Program-made: the position numbers and the translations under genes | In this document: one piece after another, positions 29,899 through 38,089 of the stretch | Numbering within the stretch: position 1 is the stretch's first letter | How the letters are laid out: each line of letters begins with the position of its first letter | The notes under the pieces: model-generated | The model's input: only the letters and a program-made list of their open reading frames with translations | Told to the model about the DNA's origin: nothing | Databases searched by the model: none | Assembly: GCA_030765205.1 (NCBI GenBank) | Contig: JAVCDB010000099.1 | Coordinates: 1-48,022, forward strand | Source of the DNA: Candidatus Aadella gelida | GTDB lineage: Bacteria; Omnitrophota; Gorgyraeia; Tantalellales; Tantalellaceae | Direction: 5' to 3' | DNA length: 48,022 nt

Positions 29899-32800
29899 TC
29901 CCCAAACTCGCTTTTACCTTTCATTAATAAGTTTGTTATTCCTTTGCTCAAATACGTCTTAATATTTTTAAAACTAAGGTCCATTTTTCCAATTTGTTCA
30001 AAAATTGAATATATTGCCGGTACTAGTACAAGAGTTAGCGGCGTAGCAAATGAAAGACCACCGATAACAGTTATAGCTAGCGGGTTCCACAAGTTTGCTC
30101 CTTCACTTTTATCTAAAGCCATCGGAAGAAGACCGAAAATGGTAGTAGCCGTTGTCATAAGCACCGGCCTAAGTCTACCTCTGGCCGCTTCCATAAGTAT
30201 GCGGAATAGGTTTGTTCTCACCCTTTTCAGCTCGTTGGTATGCTCGACAAGTATTATCCCATTATTGACAACTATTCCCGCTAGCATCATCATCCCTATA
30301 AGAGCTCCCATTCCTATAGCGGTTTTTGTCACAAAAAGTGAGACTATTGCACCTATAGTGGCCAAGACTACAGTTACCATGATTATAAAGGGCTGCTTAT
30401 AGGATTCAAAGATCGAGGCCAGTACCAGATATATGAGCACTATTATTATGAGTATGGTGAGTACAAATTCCTGTTGGGATTTAAGCAGGGTTTGATAATC
30501 TCCGCCGATCTCATAAAAATAATCTTCCGGCAAATTCAGGTCCTCTAGCTCTTTATTTAATAGTTCCGCAGCCCGACCCAAGGGCAGCTCACCTATATTG
30601 GCGCTCACCTGTATCATCCTAGACCGGTTCTTCCTCCAAACCTCACTGGGACCCAGTCCATATTTAAAATCTACTACTTGGTCCAGTACTATTCGGTCAG
30701 TTCCCACCCTCGACACCGTAAGACCATGTATATCCTTGACGGTACGACGGTCCTTCTCCTGCATACGCACTATTGTCTCTACTTCAGAGGCTTTTGTATG
30801 GAACATTGTAGCCCTAACTCCCCGAACTTTAGCATGTACCATATCCGCTATTTCTTTCGTAGAATACCCTAAATGCGCGCTTTTCCCTTTATCTACAACA
30901 AGATCAAGTTCCGGACGACCTTCTCTCATACGTATCTTTGTATCCGTAAAATACGGTATTCGCCCCATGCGCGTAGTCAGCGCTATAGCTATTTCTCTGA
31001 GTATTTCGTAATCATACCCGAAAATGTTCAGTATGATCTCTTTAGTTCCAACTTCTTGTTCCTCTTCAAAATATACAAATGCCGGCTGAAGGCGTTCTAC
31101 CTTAGGCCTCAAACTGTCCATAACATTACTTACTGACCTTCTTCTTTCTTTCAGTCCTACCAGATCAACATATATCTTACTTGACCACCCCTCCACCCGG
31201 GCTGTGAAATTCTTTACTTCAGGTACCTCTTTAAGCATGTCTTCTATCATACGTACAGTTTCGTCACTTGAATCAAGTCTCACTCCGGTAGGCATTTCGA
31301 TAAATATGGTGAACCTATTCTGCTCGGTTGTCCCCATATATTCTTTACCCATTGTCCCGTAGAGATATATCGCACCGGCAAAAAGCATGGCCGCTATAGA
31401 CAACATTAAAAATCTTCGTCTGAAAACAAAAAGAAGAGCTCTTCCCTGCGCCTTGTAAAAAGGTTTAAGAAACCCTGCTTTTACCTTCTCTGACTCTCCC
31501 TCTTTAGAAGTAAGTTCTATCTGTGAGCTCATAAGCGGAACGACCATAAGTGCCACAAAAAGTGATATACATAAAGAAAAGGTAACTGTCCATGCGACCC
31601 CTCCATACATTATGCTCATGGATTCACTAACAAATAGCATCGGCAGGAAAACTATTATGGTTGTCAGCGTGGACGCGAAAATAACGACATTCATTTCCGT
31701 GCTTCCTTCTATTGCCGCTTTCACGTGATCAAGACCCTGCTCTGTCTTGGTCACTATATTCTCGAATACCACGATAGAATTATCGACCAGCATACCCACT
31801 CCGAGCGCCAACCCGAAAAGCGTAATAAAGTTAATGGTAAGATCCATTATCGCCGGCGCGAACATGTTTGACAGGTCCATAAATCCAAACGTGATTATTA
31901 ATGACACAGGTATGGAGATAGCTACAATAAGTATTGACCTGTATTTTTTGAAAACTAAAAGAAAAATAACCAGCCCTACCAACAAAAGATATAGAAAGAT
32001 TCCCGGCAAGAACATGGCGGCGATTAATCCCAGAGGAATGATATACGCCGCTTTCCTACCCAGCTTCCCCATAAACAGCATAAGTATAAAAATTATCATC
32101 GCGGCTCCGCGAAACAATGAATCCCTTAAATTCATAATGGATGTCTTGATAAACTTAGCCTGGTTTTTGGTTATGACAAGATCTACATCTTTGGGCATTA
32201 TTCCCTTAAGAGCATTTATTTCTTTAATTATTGTTTCCGAAACTTTAATAGTATTTGCTTTGGATTCTTTCTGGACATAGACAGAGACTATAGGTTTGAC
32301 GTTCATTCTGGCATAGCTCTTTGGATCCAGAAAGGAATCCCTAACATTAGCCAGGTCTTTCACTCTAACAGCCGACCCACTAGGTTGCACTAACACAATT
32401 GTATTTTGGACATCATCCATGTTCTCAAACTGACCAATAGCCCGCAGAAGTATTTTATTAGAGTTTTCCGTAAGTTCCCCTGTCAAAATATTCAGGTTAT
32501 TCGCACCCAAAGACGCTATAACCCTGTTGAGAGATATTGCATACCGGTGAAGAGCTTTTTTATCTACTTCAACTAAGATCTTGCGTTCCCTGCCTCCTCC
32601 TACTTCAACGTTTGCCACTCCCGATACTCTTTTTATACGTTCCTTGATCTGTTCGTCGACTATTTTCCTTAATTCTTCCGTAGTCCTCTTTCGGCTGGTT
32701 ACCGCAAATATGACGATGGGTACATCTGTTTGTGAAAATTGCGCAATAATAGGTTTTTCCGCCTCTTTCGGAAGGTTTTCTTTTACCCTGGCGAATTTCT

Positions 32801-33131
32801 CTCTTACTTCCATCGCAACCAGCTGCATATCAATTCCGCGCTTAAAACTAAGTACGACCGTGGATTCGCCTTCTTTAGATATTGACATCATACTTTCCAG
32901 GTGAGATACCGTACTAACAGCTTCTTCTATGGGTTTAGTCACCATAGATTCCACTTCGGTCGGAGGCACACCGCCGCGAATATATACAATTATGCTGACC
33001 TGTCCAAAAGAAATATCGGGATAGAGTTCCACGGCAAGGCGAGTTAATGCTATGATCCCTACGAGAGATAAGGCCGCAAAGATCATTATCGTAGAAATAG
33101 GTTTTGTTATAGAAAATCGAGACAGGCTCAT
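29895..33131 (-). CDS. RND efflux pump, HAE1/AcrB family (pump 1)
   Basis: 1,078 residues, the usual size for an inner-membrane RND exporter driven by proton influx. It opens with the family start (SLSRFSITKPISTIMIF), followed by the VELYPDISFGQV block and the first periplasmic porter domain. Membrane segment 4 carries GVGMLVDNSIVVFENI with Asp450; the second Asp of AcrB is Asn here, as in many HAE1 relatives. The second half repeats the plan and ends with the GGLSFATPLTLVLVPAIY segment. About 40 residues (355-394) between the second and third membrane segments form an extra hydrophobic hairpin absent from pump 2. No Shine-Dalgarno is visible before ATG 33131. It is the last gene of the pump cluster, 252 bp after pump 2, and with it probably forms one tripartite or hetero-RND system served by the adaptor and TolC-like genes upstream. 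Confidence 0.92.
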   Translation of the reverse strand: MSLSRFSITKPISTIMIFAALSLVGIIALTRLAVELYPDISFGQVSIIVYIRGGVPPTEVESMVTKPIEEAVSTVSHLESMMSISKEGESTVVLSFKRGIDMQLVAMEVREKFARVKENLPKEAEKPIIAQFSQTDVPIVIFAVTSRKRTTEELRKIVDEQIKERIKRVSGVANVEVGGGRERKILVEVDKKALHRYAISLNRVIASLGANNLNILTGELTENSNKILLRAIGQFENMDDVQNTIVLVQPSGSAVRVKDLANVRDSFLDPKSYARMNVKPIVSVYVQKESKANTIKVSETIIKEINALKGIMPKDVDLVITKNQAKFIKTSIMNLRDSLFRGAAMIIFILMLFMGKLGRKAAYIIPLGLIAAMFLPGIFLYLLLVGLVIFLLVFKKYRSILIVAISIPVSLIITFGFMDLSNMFAPAIMDLTINFITLFGLALGVGMLVDNSIVVFENIVTKTEQGLDHVKAAIEGSTEMNVVIFASTLTTIIVFLPMLFVSESMSIMYGGVAWTVTFSLCISLFVALMVVPLMSSQIELTSKEGESEKVKAGFLKPFYKAQGRALLFVFRRRFLMLSIAAMLFAGAIYLYGTMGKEYMGTTEQNRFTIFIEMPTGVRLDSSDETVRMIEDMLKEVPEVKNFTARVEGWSSKIYVDLVGLKERRRSVSNVMDSLRPKVERLQPAFVYFEEEQEVGTKEIILNIFGYDYEILREIAIALTTRMGRIPYFTDTKIRMREGRPELDLVVDKGKSAHLGYSTKEIADMVHAKVRGVRATMFHTKASEVETIVRMQEKDRRTVKDIHGLTVSRVGTDRIVLDQVVDFKYGLGPSEVWRKNRSRMIQVSANIGELPLGRAAELLNKELEDLNLPEDYFYEIGGDYQTLLKSQQEFVLTILIIIVLIYLVLASIFESYKQPFIIMVTVVLATIGAIVSLFVTKTAIGMGALIGMMMLAGIVVNNGIILVEHTNELKRVRTNLFRILMEAARGRLRPVLMTTATTIFGLLPMALDKSEGANLWNPLAITVIGGLSFATPLTLVLVPAIYSIFEQIGKMDLSFKNIKTYLSKGITNLLMKGKSEFGE

Positions 33132-33150
33132 ATTTTGTGTAGTTTAGTTT

Positions 33151-33178
33151 GTGATTCGTGATTCGTAAAAAGTGTTAA
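33151..33178. repeat. Heptamer array (GTGATTC type)
   Basis: Two identical units GTGATTC are followed by GTAAAAA and GTGTTAA in the same 7-bp phase. It begins 19 bp upstream of the start codon of pump 1. Confidence 0.65.
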
Positions 33179-33180
33179 TA

Positions 33181-33215
33181 GACCATTGACCATGGACAAT
33201 GGACAATTGACTATT
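33181..33215. repeat. Heptamer array (GACCATT type)
   Basis: Five units, GACCATT, GACCATG, GACAATG, GACAATT and GACTATT, lie in strict 7-bp phase. Adjacent units differ by one or two bases, as expected from slippage followed by mutation. Confidence 0.85.
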
Positions 33216-33299
33216 GTCCTTTTTAATCCGGGTATCAGCCCTTCTCTGTCTATAGTCTATAGTTACTACTACTCTTCTCTCTTTAACATAAACCGAAAT

Positions 33300-33327
33300 A
33301 GTAGCTGGGGTTTAAACCCCAGCTACT
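33300..33327. repeat. 28-bp perfect palindrome of the GGGTTTAAACCC family
   Basis: Perfectly self-complementary, centre GGGGTTTAAACCCC, outer arms AGTAGCT. Related palindromes lie at 29733-29754 and 36597-36622. This copy has no adjacent T-run. It is followed by a block, CGCATCGGTCATTCT, that recurs in diverged form after the 29733 copy. Confidence 0.85.
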
Positions 33328-33348
33328 GCTATTTGCGCATCGGTCATT

Positions 33349-33390
33349 CTATAGTCAATTGTCTATAGTCTAGCTTCTGACTTCTAACTC
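33349..33390. repeat. Heptamer array at the stop codon of RND pump 2
   Basis: On the plus strand, units CTATAGT, CAATTGT, CTATAGT, CTAGCTT and CTGACTT are followed by CTAACTC, whose first three bases are the complement of the TAG stop (33384-33386). Confidence 0.85.
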
Positions 33391-36300
33391 CCCTTCCTAA
33401 CTATCCGGACCAGCATACTCCTTATATCATTCTCCAGCATAAAAATAGAGGGAATAACAACAAGGGTTAAAAAAGTCGATACAATAAGCCCTCCCATAAC
33501 ACTTATAGCCATAGGAGCGCGGAGCTCCGAACCCCTTCCGACAGCAAGGGCCATAGGAGCTAGCCCTAGAACTGTTGTTAAGGCCGTCATTATTATGGGC
33601 CTTAACCTGGCCAGAGATGATTCCACAACAGCATCCAGAGCGCTTTTCCCGTTAGCTATCAAAATATTAGTATAATCAACGAGCACAATACCATTATTAA
33701 CAACTATCCCTCCCAGCATTATTATTCCGAGAATAGCTACTACGCTTACTGAAGTGTCAGTGGCATAAAGAGCCAAAAGAACACCTATTAATGATAAGGG
33801 TACCGTAAAAAGTATGATCAAAGGCTGTGTTATAGACTCGAACTGTGATGCCATTATCATATAAACCATGACGATAGATAGTATCAGCGCAAAACGCAGG
33901 CTATTAAAAGATGTTTTCATCTCTTCGGATTCCCCGGCAAGTTTTGCGGTGTATCCGGGTTCCTGTTTTTGAGACTTCATTATTTTTTCAACATCAGCGA
34001 TAACTTCCGCGCTTTTCCGTCCGACAACATCTGCATATACGGTTATAGTCCTTTCCTGCCCTATGCGTTTTATTTCACTGGGTCCTTTACCTTTTTCGAA
34101 AGAAGCTACGGTCCCCAAAGAAACCAGTCTTTTGTCTTCCGCGCTGATGCGTATCCGGTAGAGTTTATCGTAACTGTCTCTGTCAGACTCTCTGAGCCTG
34201 ACTCTTATATCTATTTCCTGACCTTTTTCCTTGAATCGTGATGAGACGGCCCCCTTAAGTGACATTTGAGCTATCTTGGCTATACCTACTACTGAAAGAT
34301 TATTTAATGAGGCCTTATCTTTGTCGATCACTATTCTTATCTCAGGTGACGGCTCCGGGATATTGTTTTCTACGCCGAATATTCCCGGAATCATCTTTAT
34401 CTCATTTTCTATCGAATGCGCTATCTCTTCCATCTTGTCCAGATCCTCACCCTTGATCTCTATGGTTACGGATTTACCTCCGCCTCCAAAAGCTCCCGAC
34501 AAAACGCCCTGCTGCAGGGAGAACTCTATTTTTGCATGTTTAAGAGGCGTTATAACGCTAAGCTGTTTTTGCAATATCTGAACGAAATCAACTGTCTTGA
34601 TCTTTCTCTTTTCTTTAAGATCGACTATTACCCTTCCTTGATTGGACCCCATACTCTTGACAATATCTTTAGCATCCTTTCCGCTTGTCGCCCCGACAAC
34701 TGTATTAACAGACTTCACGAAGGAATACTCCAGTATCTTCTCCTCTATCATCGTCACAATACTATTGGTCCCGTCTAACTTAGTCCCTACCGGCATATCA
34801 ACATTAACAAAAAACTGTCCTTGATCGGTCTTGGGCATAAGCTCTTTTTCCAGAAAAGTAAATATTAAGAGGCTCGATAAAAATATAATAAAGACCACTA
34901 AAAGACCGATCCCTTTATGCCTAAGAAACCCTCTTAAGATTCCCTCATACTTTTTAAGAAATATTTTCCATAATTTCCCGCCGGCAAACGCTCTATTCCC
35001 TTCTTCCACCTCCTTTTTACTGGCACCTATTTTGCAGCTTAGTAGCGGTATAAGAGTAAGTGCTACCCAAAGTGATCCTATAAGTGAAAAGGTAACCGTA
35101 AAAGCCAACTCCTTAAATAGCTGTCCGGCTATACCCACAACAAATATCATGGGCAGGAAAACCGCTATTGTCGTAAGCGTAGATGCCACAATAGCATTAG
35201 ACACTTCTTCTGACCCTTTTGTGGCGGCGATCTCCGGCGCCTCTCCCAATTCTTTATGTCTAAATATGTTCTCGATAACGACTATGGCATTATCCACAAG
35301 CATTCCCACTCCTAGCGCCAGACCTCCCAGCGACATCATATTGATGGAAAGCCCCCCGAAATGCATGAAAGTGAACACTATCATAATTGATATAGGAATG
35401 GTCAATGTAACTATAGCAGAAGACCTAACGCTGCGTAAAAATATAAGGAGCACTATGAAAGCCAACACTCCTCCCTGAAGAGCCGCGTCCCTCACGCCGT
35501 TAATAGCATCTCTGATAAAAACCGATTGATCGTAAACCACTTCTATTTTGACATCTTTAGGAAGCATCTTTCTTAACCTCGGAAAAACTTTCATGATCTT
35601 ATCCACAACCTGCATAGTATTAGCCTGGGCTTGCTTCTGGACAGATACCGATATATTGTCGCTCCCGTTATAACGGGAATAACTGCTTCGCTCTTTATGA
35701 ATATCCTTAACAGCAGCTATGTCTTTAATGGTCACCATCTGAACTCCAGGACTTATGCTGCGCTCTTTGAGCTCCATGTCGAACGACATGGTTCCCGCTT
35801 TCTCATCCTTTGCGTTCTTTATTACAACATCTTCTATCTCGCGAACATTTTTGAATTCCCCGAGCGTACGTATAAGATATTCATAAAAACTTTCCTTAAT
35901 CGTGCCGGCCGGATAATTCAAGTTAGCATCCGTTATGGCGTCAGCTGCATCTTCAATGGATACTTCATGAATATTAAGTTTGTGCTGACTCACTTCTACA
36001 AGTATTTCTCTTTCTAGCCCCCCCTCGACGGATGCCGAGGCCACCCCATCGATCTTCTCCAGCTCTTCCTTAATAGTATCCATAGCTATCTGTCTCAGCA
36101 GCGCTTCACTTCTTTCGCCCGTAACACTTATTGTCATTATGGGCGTCTCAAAAGGATTAAATGCCACTACTAAAGGTTCCGAGGCATCCCTGGGGAGTCT
36201 TGCCTTAATAAGATCCACTTTTTCGCGTGTTCTCAAAGATGCGAAATCCATATCCTGATCCCAATCAAATTCAGCCATCACAAGAGAGATGCCTTCTTTC

Positions 36301-36551
36301 GATACAGAACTAATAGATTTTATACCGCTAACCGTACCGACAGCCTCTTCAACCGGTTTAGTCAAAAGTGTCTCTATCTCTTCGGGAGCAGCATTAGCAT
36401 ACCCTGTGACAACGGTAAGCTGCGGGTATGTTATGGGCGGAAAAAGTTCTTGAGGAAGCTTCATTAGAGATATCACGCCGAAAAGCATGACACCTATGAA
36501 TATCATCACTGTTGTAACAGGTCTTTTTGTCGAAAATTCTGGTAATCCCAT
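33384..36551 (-). CDS. RND efflux pump, HAE1/AcrB family (pump 2)
   Basis: 1,055 residues with the standard two-fold RND plan. It starts with the family block FSTKRPVTTVMIFIGV and KLPQELFPPITYPQL. Membrane segment 4 carries GVGMLVDNAIVVIENIF with Asp420 followed by Asn, and later come the porter domains and PIIMTALTTVLGLAPMA near the C-terminus, as in AcrB. A flexible Gly-rich loop (GAFGGGGKS) lies in the second porter domain. ATG 36551 matches the normal family start, though no Shine-Dalgarno precedes it. Two RND genes with a single adaptor gene resemble the MdtABC arrangement, where two different RND subunits share one pump. A heteromeric pump is therefore possible but not shown. The substrate is unknown. 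Confidence 0.93.
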   Translation of the reverse strand: MGLPEFSTKRPVTTVMIFIGVMLFGVISLMKLPQELFPPITYPQLTVVTGYANAAPEEIETLLTKPVEEAVGTVSGIKSISSVSKEGISLVMAEFDWDQDMDFASLRTREKVDLIKARLPRDASEPLVVAFNPFETPIMTISVTGERSEALLRQIAMDTIKEELEKIDGVASASVEGGLEREILVEVSQHKLNIHEVSIEDAADAITDANLNYPAGTIKESFYEYLIRTLGEFKNVREIEDVVIKNAKDEKAGTMSFDMELKERSISPGVQMVTIKDIAAVKDIHKERSSYSRYNGSDNISVSVQKQAQANTMQVVDKIMKVFPRLRKMLPKDVKIEVVYDQSVFIRDAINGVRDAALQGGVLAFIVLLIFLRSVRSSAIVTLTIPISIMIVFTFMHFGGLSINMMSLGGLALGVGMLVDNAIVVIENIFRHKELGEAPEIAATKGSEEVSNAIVASTLTTIAVFLPMIFVVGIAGQLFKELAFTVTFSLIGSLWVALTLIPLLSCKIGASKKEVEEGNRAFAGGKLWKIFLKKYEGILRGFLRHKGIGLLVVFIIFLSSLLIFTFLEKELMPKTDQGQFFVNVDMPVGTKLDGTNSIVTMIEEKILEYSFVKSVNTVVGATSGKDAKDIVKSMGSNQGRVIVDLKEKRKIKTVDFVQILQKQLSVITPLKHAKIEFSLQQGVLSGAFGGGGKSVTIEIKGEDLDKMEEIAHSIENEIKMIPGIFGVENNIPEPSPEIRIVIDKDKASLNNLSVVGIAKIAQMSLKGAVSSRFKEKGQEIDIRVRLRESDRDSYDKLYRIRISAEDKRLVSLGTVASFEKGKGPSEIKRIGQERTITVYADVVGRKSAEVIADVEKIMKSQKQEPGYTAKLAGESEEMKTSFNSLRFALILSIVMVYMIMASQFESITQPLIILFTVPLSLIGVLLALYATDTSVSVVAILGIIMLGGIVVNNGIVLVDYTNILIANGKSALDAVVESSLARLRPIIMTALTTVLGLAPMALAVGRGSELRAPMAISVMGGLIVSTFLTLVVIPSIFMLENDIRSMLVRIVRKGS

Positions 36552-36596
36552 AATTAATTAGATAGTACTTGGTAGTTCTCAGACTAACCTCTAGCA

Positions 36597-36622
36597 GTAG
36601 CCGGGGTTTAAACCCCGGCTAC
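36597..36622. repeat. 26-bp perfect palindrome of the GGGTTTAAACCC family
   Basis: Perfectly self-complementary, with the same GGGGTTTAAACCCC centre and arms beginning GTAGCC. It lies in the 190-bp spacer between the adaptor and pump 2 genes, between the adaptor's stop and the start of pump 2. Confidence 0.85.
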
Positions 36623-36627
36623 CAATT

Positions 36628-36655
36628 AGTCTGCAGTCTGTTGTCTCAAGTCTGT
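36628..36655. repeat. Heptamer array (AGTCTGT type)
   Basis: Units AGTCTGC, AGTCTGT, TGTCTCA and AGTCTGT follow one another in 7-bp phase just beyond the palindrome. Confidence 0.7.
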
Positions 36656-36658
36656 GCC

Positions 36659-36696
36659 CTTTTACTCTTGTAGGGTGTCCACAAAAGGGACGTCCT
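36659..36696. repeat. GGGGAC element, inverted copy 2 of the 39-bp repeat
   Basis: It begins CTTTTACTCTTGTAGGG and ends GGGACGTCCTC. It is the reverse complement of 29564-29602 with a few differences. Confidence 0.8.
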
Positions 36697-36710
36697 CAAG
36701 TCAGCTTTCG

Positions 36711-36745
36711 GGTCACGGGTCACGAGTCCCGGGACACGGTACTAA
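36711..36745. repeat. Heptamer array (GGTCACG type) at the stop codon of the adaptor gene
   Basis: Units GGTCACG, GGTCACG, AGTCCCG and GGACACG are followed in phase by GTACTAA, which contains the complement of the TAG stop (36742-36744). Confidence 0.8.
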
Positions 36746-38037
36746 AATATCGTCTCCTGCACCTCGGTTATCTCTACCCTATCGTTATTCTTATATTCCC
36801 GGTGAAGCTCACGTATTATAAGTTCTCCTTCTTCCACGCCTTTTCTGATCTCGGCTATGTCATGTGTGAGATATTCTATAGAGATCTCCCTTTTTTCCAC
36901 CAGCCCCATCTCTTCTTCTGTTTCATCTTCCTCTGTTATTGCCGCTTCTTGAAGTAAGCCCTCGATATCACTGTCATATCCTTCAAGCTGCTCTATCTCC
37001 TCTTTTTCAGGATGCACGACATACACATAGTATTTATTCTCTTCTTTCCTAAAAGAAGAAGACGGTATTACCAGAGCATCTTTACTTTCATAGGTATTTA
37101 TTATGGCCCTAGCGAACATCCCGGGTTTAAGTTCGTCTTCTTTATTCTCTAATTCTATCTTTATTTTTTGAGTCCTTGTGCGCCCCTCGATCATTGGAGC
37201 TACCGTGTCCACAGTACCGTTGTAGTTTGTCCCGGGATACGCATCCAGGAATATCTCCACATTCTGCCCTAGCTCTATTTTAGGTGAATCCTCTTCAATA
37301 ACGTCAAAAACAGCATACACTTCACTAAAATCAACAAATATACCTACTTTGTCTTGAGACATCACAAAAGTACCGGCTCCCCTTTCTTTGCTTCCCAGAT
37401 ATCCGTCACTCGGAGCATAAATATTAGTTTTCTCAAGCTCCCGCTTTGATGATTCATATTCGAGCTTCTTTTGATCCACAGCCATCTTGTCCACACCGCC
37501 AAGATCGAACAATTTCTTATTCTTTTCCAGCTCAAGCGCGGCATATTTAAGTTTCAGCAAAGCATCCTGCTGATCAAGGCTGGCTATAATATCACCTTCT
37601 AAAATGCGCTCGCCCTCCTCAAAATTAAAACTTTCCATAATACCTTTATTATCAAACCTAAGTTCTATTTCCTTGAATCCTTCTATCTTTCCCATGGCAG
37701 GCAAAGTATCCTGGAAATCCATGCGTTTTATTTTATACACCTTAACAGGAGTAGACTCCTGAAATACTTGGCCCGCTTCTTTCACTTCTTCTTCCGGCTT
37801 CATCAAGATCTGCTTAATAGTTCCAACAGATCGCGCCAAGACAACAGCTATAACCAGTATTCCGAGAAGCATCCATATATAGTTCTTCTTTATTCTCCCG
37901 ATGCCTTCCTTTACTTTCTTCCCCATGCCGTCGGGCTTTTCATTTTCCTCACCGATTTCTTCCACCAGATCGTTCTCCGTGAAATCGTTATCTTCAAAAT
38001 CTTTGTCTTCGTCATTTCTTATGTTTTCTTCGGACAT
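36742..38037 (-). CDS. Periplasmic adaptor of an RND pump (HlyD/AcrA family)
   Basis: 431 residues. An acidic cytoplasmic N-terminus of about 50 residues precedes one membrane anchor (53-69). A biotinyl-lipoyl-like half motif (GFKEIELRFDNKGI, then EGDIIASLDQQD) encloses a short coiled-coil hairpin and ends at IYAPSDGYLG. The beta-barrel part contains LGQNVEIFLDAYPG and LKPGMFARAIIN, both typical of the family. The C-terminal membrane-proximal domain holds an unusual acidic insert of about 40 residues (around SDIEGLLQEAAITEEDETEE). GGAGG lies 6 nt before ATG 38037. The gene follows the TolC-like gene by 52 bp and precedes two RND pumps, so it should bridge them. Confidence 0.92.
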   Translation of the reverse strand: MSEENIRNDEDKDFEDNDFTENDLVEEIGEENEKPDGMGKKVKEGIGRIKKNYIWMLLGILVIAVVLARSVGTIKQILMKPEEEVKEAGQVFQESTPVKVYKIKRMDFQDTLPAMGKIEGFKEIELRFDNKGIMESFNFEEGERILEGDIIASLDQQDALLKLKYAALELEKNKKLFDLGGVDKMAVDQKKLEYESSKRELEKTNIYAPSDGYLGSKERGAGTFVMSQDKVGIFVDFSEVYAVFDVIEEDSPKIELGQNVEIFLDAYPGTNYNGTVDTVAPMIEGRTRTQKIKIELENKEDELKPGMFARAIINTYESKDALVIPSSSFRKEENKYYVYVVHPEKEEIEQLEGYDSDIEGLLQEAAITEEDETEEEMGLVEKREISIEYLTHDIAEIRKGVEEGELIIRELHREYKNNDRVEITEVQETIF

Positions 38038-38089
38038 AATTCTCCTCCCGGATACACCTATAACTTTTTTATGTACCTATCTTGTCTAC

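Larger units (their letters stand above)
33132..33383. other. Repeat-filled spacer between the two RND pump genes
   Basis: It contains two different heptamer arrays, a copy of the spacer block TTTTTAATCCGGGTATCAG also found in diverged form near 29804, a 28-bp perfect palindrome and a third heptamer array at the stop codon of pump 2. No gene or clear promoter is seen. Confidence 0.75.

Noticed and set aside
29895-36551. The two RND genes as a recent duplication
   Set aside because: They differ throughout, including the 40-residue insert in pump 1, so any duplication is ancient.
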